DNA of 64,000 bases. Source: an uncultured Bacilli bacterium (lineage in GTDB: Bacteria > Bacillota_I > Bacilli_A > RF39 > UBA660). The DNA lies in NCBI GenBank assembly GCA_910584255.1, contig CAJTXV010000005.1, positions 1 through 64,000 on the forward strand. The letters run 5' to 3'. Position numbers and translations under genes: made by a program. The notes below the pieces were generated by a model, which was not told the DNA's origin, did not search any database, and worked only from the letters and a program-made list of their open reading frames with translations. Shown piece after piece: positions 63,544 to 64,000 of the stretch. Numbering within the stretch: the first letter of the stretch is position 1; every line of letters begins with the position of its first letter.

Positions 63544-64000
63544 TCATATCTTTGTTACTTTGATATATTCTTCTAAAAATACATCATTTACTCTATATAT
63601 TTCTTTTGCTTCATCCGTTCTTAAGTATTTAGGATTACACCTAGCAAATTCAAATAATTCAATTCTATTTCTATTAATGCATCTGCATCCTTTAAATATT
63701 TGATAATATTCGGATGTTCTTTTTCTCGCTACTTTTAAACTTCAGGTTTTTAAAATCTACAATGTCATCTGATTTCGCATGAGTTTCAATTAGAAGTGCA
63801 ATTTTATTCAAATCTTTATCACTAAAATCATTCTTTAATTCTTCCTTACTCACTTTTAGATTTAATATCCAAATACAATAACATAGTGCTCTTTCAATAT
63901 GTTCTATGTTATGATATAGGACATGAATTTTAGTATATAATTTCTCTTGAATACCTCTTAAATAAGTCATGTCAATATTTTGAATGCTACTTTTCTCCAT
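63544..64000 (-). pseudogene. Remains of an HD-domain hydrolase, frameshifted; runs off the right edge
   Basis: The first frame (ATG 63998-64000, possibly internal) has VLYHNIEHIERALCYCIWIL, the start of an HD-type hydrolase, and ends at 63692. A second frame continues EHPNIIKYLKDADALIEIE and a third ELFEFARCNPKYLRTDEAKE to TGA 63544-63546. Together they read as the family ending KDADALDR...LDPKYLRT, with at least two frame changes. The usual central HD pair (as in AAKYHDIG) is missing, which suggests an internal deletion as well. Confidence 0.7.

Noticed and set aside
1..64000. Mollicutes-type code with TGA as Trp
   Set aside because: deoB and other genes end in TGA at the expected length, and Trp is encoded by TGG.
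1..64000. tRNA or rRNA genes
   Set aside because: No cloverleaf with a GGTTCGAATCC-like arm and no rRNA-like stretch was noticed in the intergenic regions.

Overview
The window looks like the chromosome of a low-GC Bacillota, most likely class Bacilli. This rests on AT-rich codon use, standard stop codons (TGA is used as a stop, e.g. at the end of deoB), Gram-positive surface proteins and several gene orders shared with Bacillus: hrcA-grpE-dnaK...dnaJ, xerD-deoB, ylbD-ylbE-ylbF-rsmD and tkt-sirA-yneF. A SirA-like and a SpoIIM-like protein point to a spore-forming ancestry. An uncultured gut lineage is plausible but is not shown by the sequence.

Layout. From 0 to about 37 kb nearly all genes are on the + strand; from about 38.8 kb to the end nearly all are on the - strand. 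At the switch (37788-37815) lies a 28-bp sequence that closely resembles the Xer dimer-resolution site dif. I therefore read this window as the replication terminus, with the two replichores meeting near 37.8 kb. 0-13.5 kb: a 2988-residue secreted protein (three ALK/LTK-like glycine-rich domains, about 22 cadherin-like repeats, a C-terminal dockerin), lactate dehydrogenase, and two type IV pilin-like genes, one carrying a very large extracellular part. 13.5-20.3 kb: the heat-shock cluster hrcA-grpE-dnaK, then pepF and dnaJ, driven by a textbook promoter flanked by two CIRCE operators.

20.1-36.9 kb: an 8396-bp direct tandem duplication with no difference that I can see. Each unit holds a GNAT acetyltransferase, a two-TM coiled-coil protein, an ABC exporter, a membrane-anchored leucine-rich-repeat protein, rarA, xerD and deoB. 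The junction (3-bp GAA microhomology) joins a truncated low-molecular-weight phosphatase gene to the 3' end of dnaJ; one intact copy of each of these two genes remains outside.

37-49 kb: a DUF1540 protein, the dif region, an unknown membrane protein, an HTH protein, mnmA, and a cassette of two small secreted proteins with an ABC ATPase and three membrane proteins beside a membrane-anchored HTH regulator. The larger secreted-protein gene is broken by a 17-bp tandem duplication inside its signal peptide and by an in-frame TAA near its end. A SpoIIM-like gene, a 31-residue membrane peptide, a second LRR protein and the ylb/rsmD cluster follow. 50-60.7 kb: topoisomerase IV (parE, an unknown gene, parC), phosphohexomutase, yneF, sirA, tkt and a surface protein with Ig/cadherin-like domains. 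60.8-64 kb: small unrecognised genes, at least two of them decayed (in-frame stops, frameshifts), including the remains of an HD-domain hydrolase.
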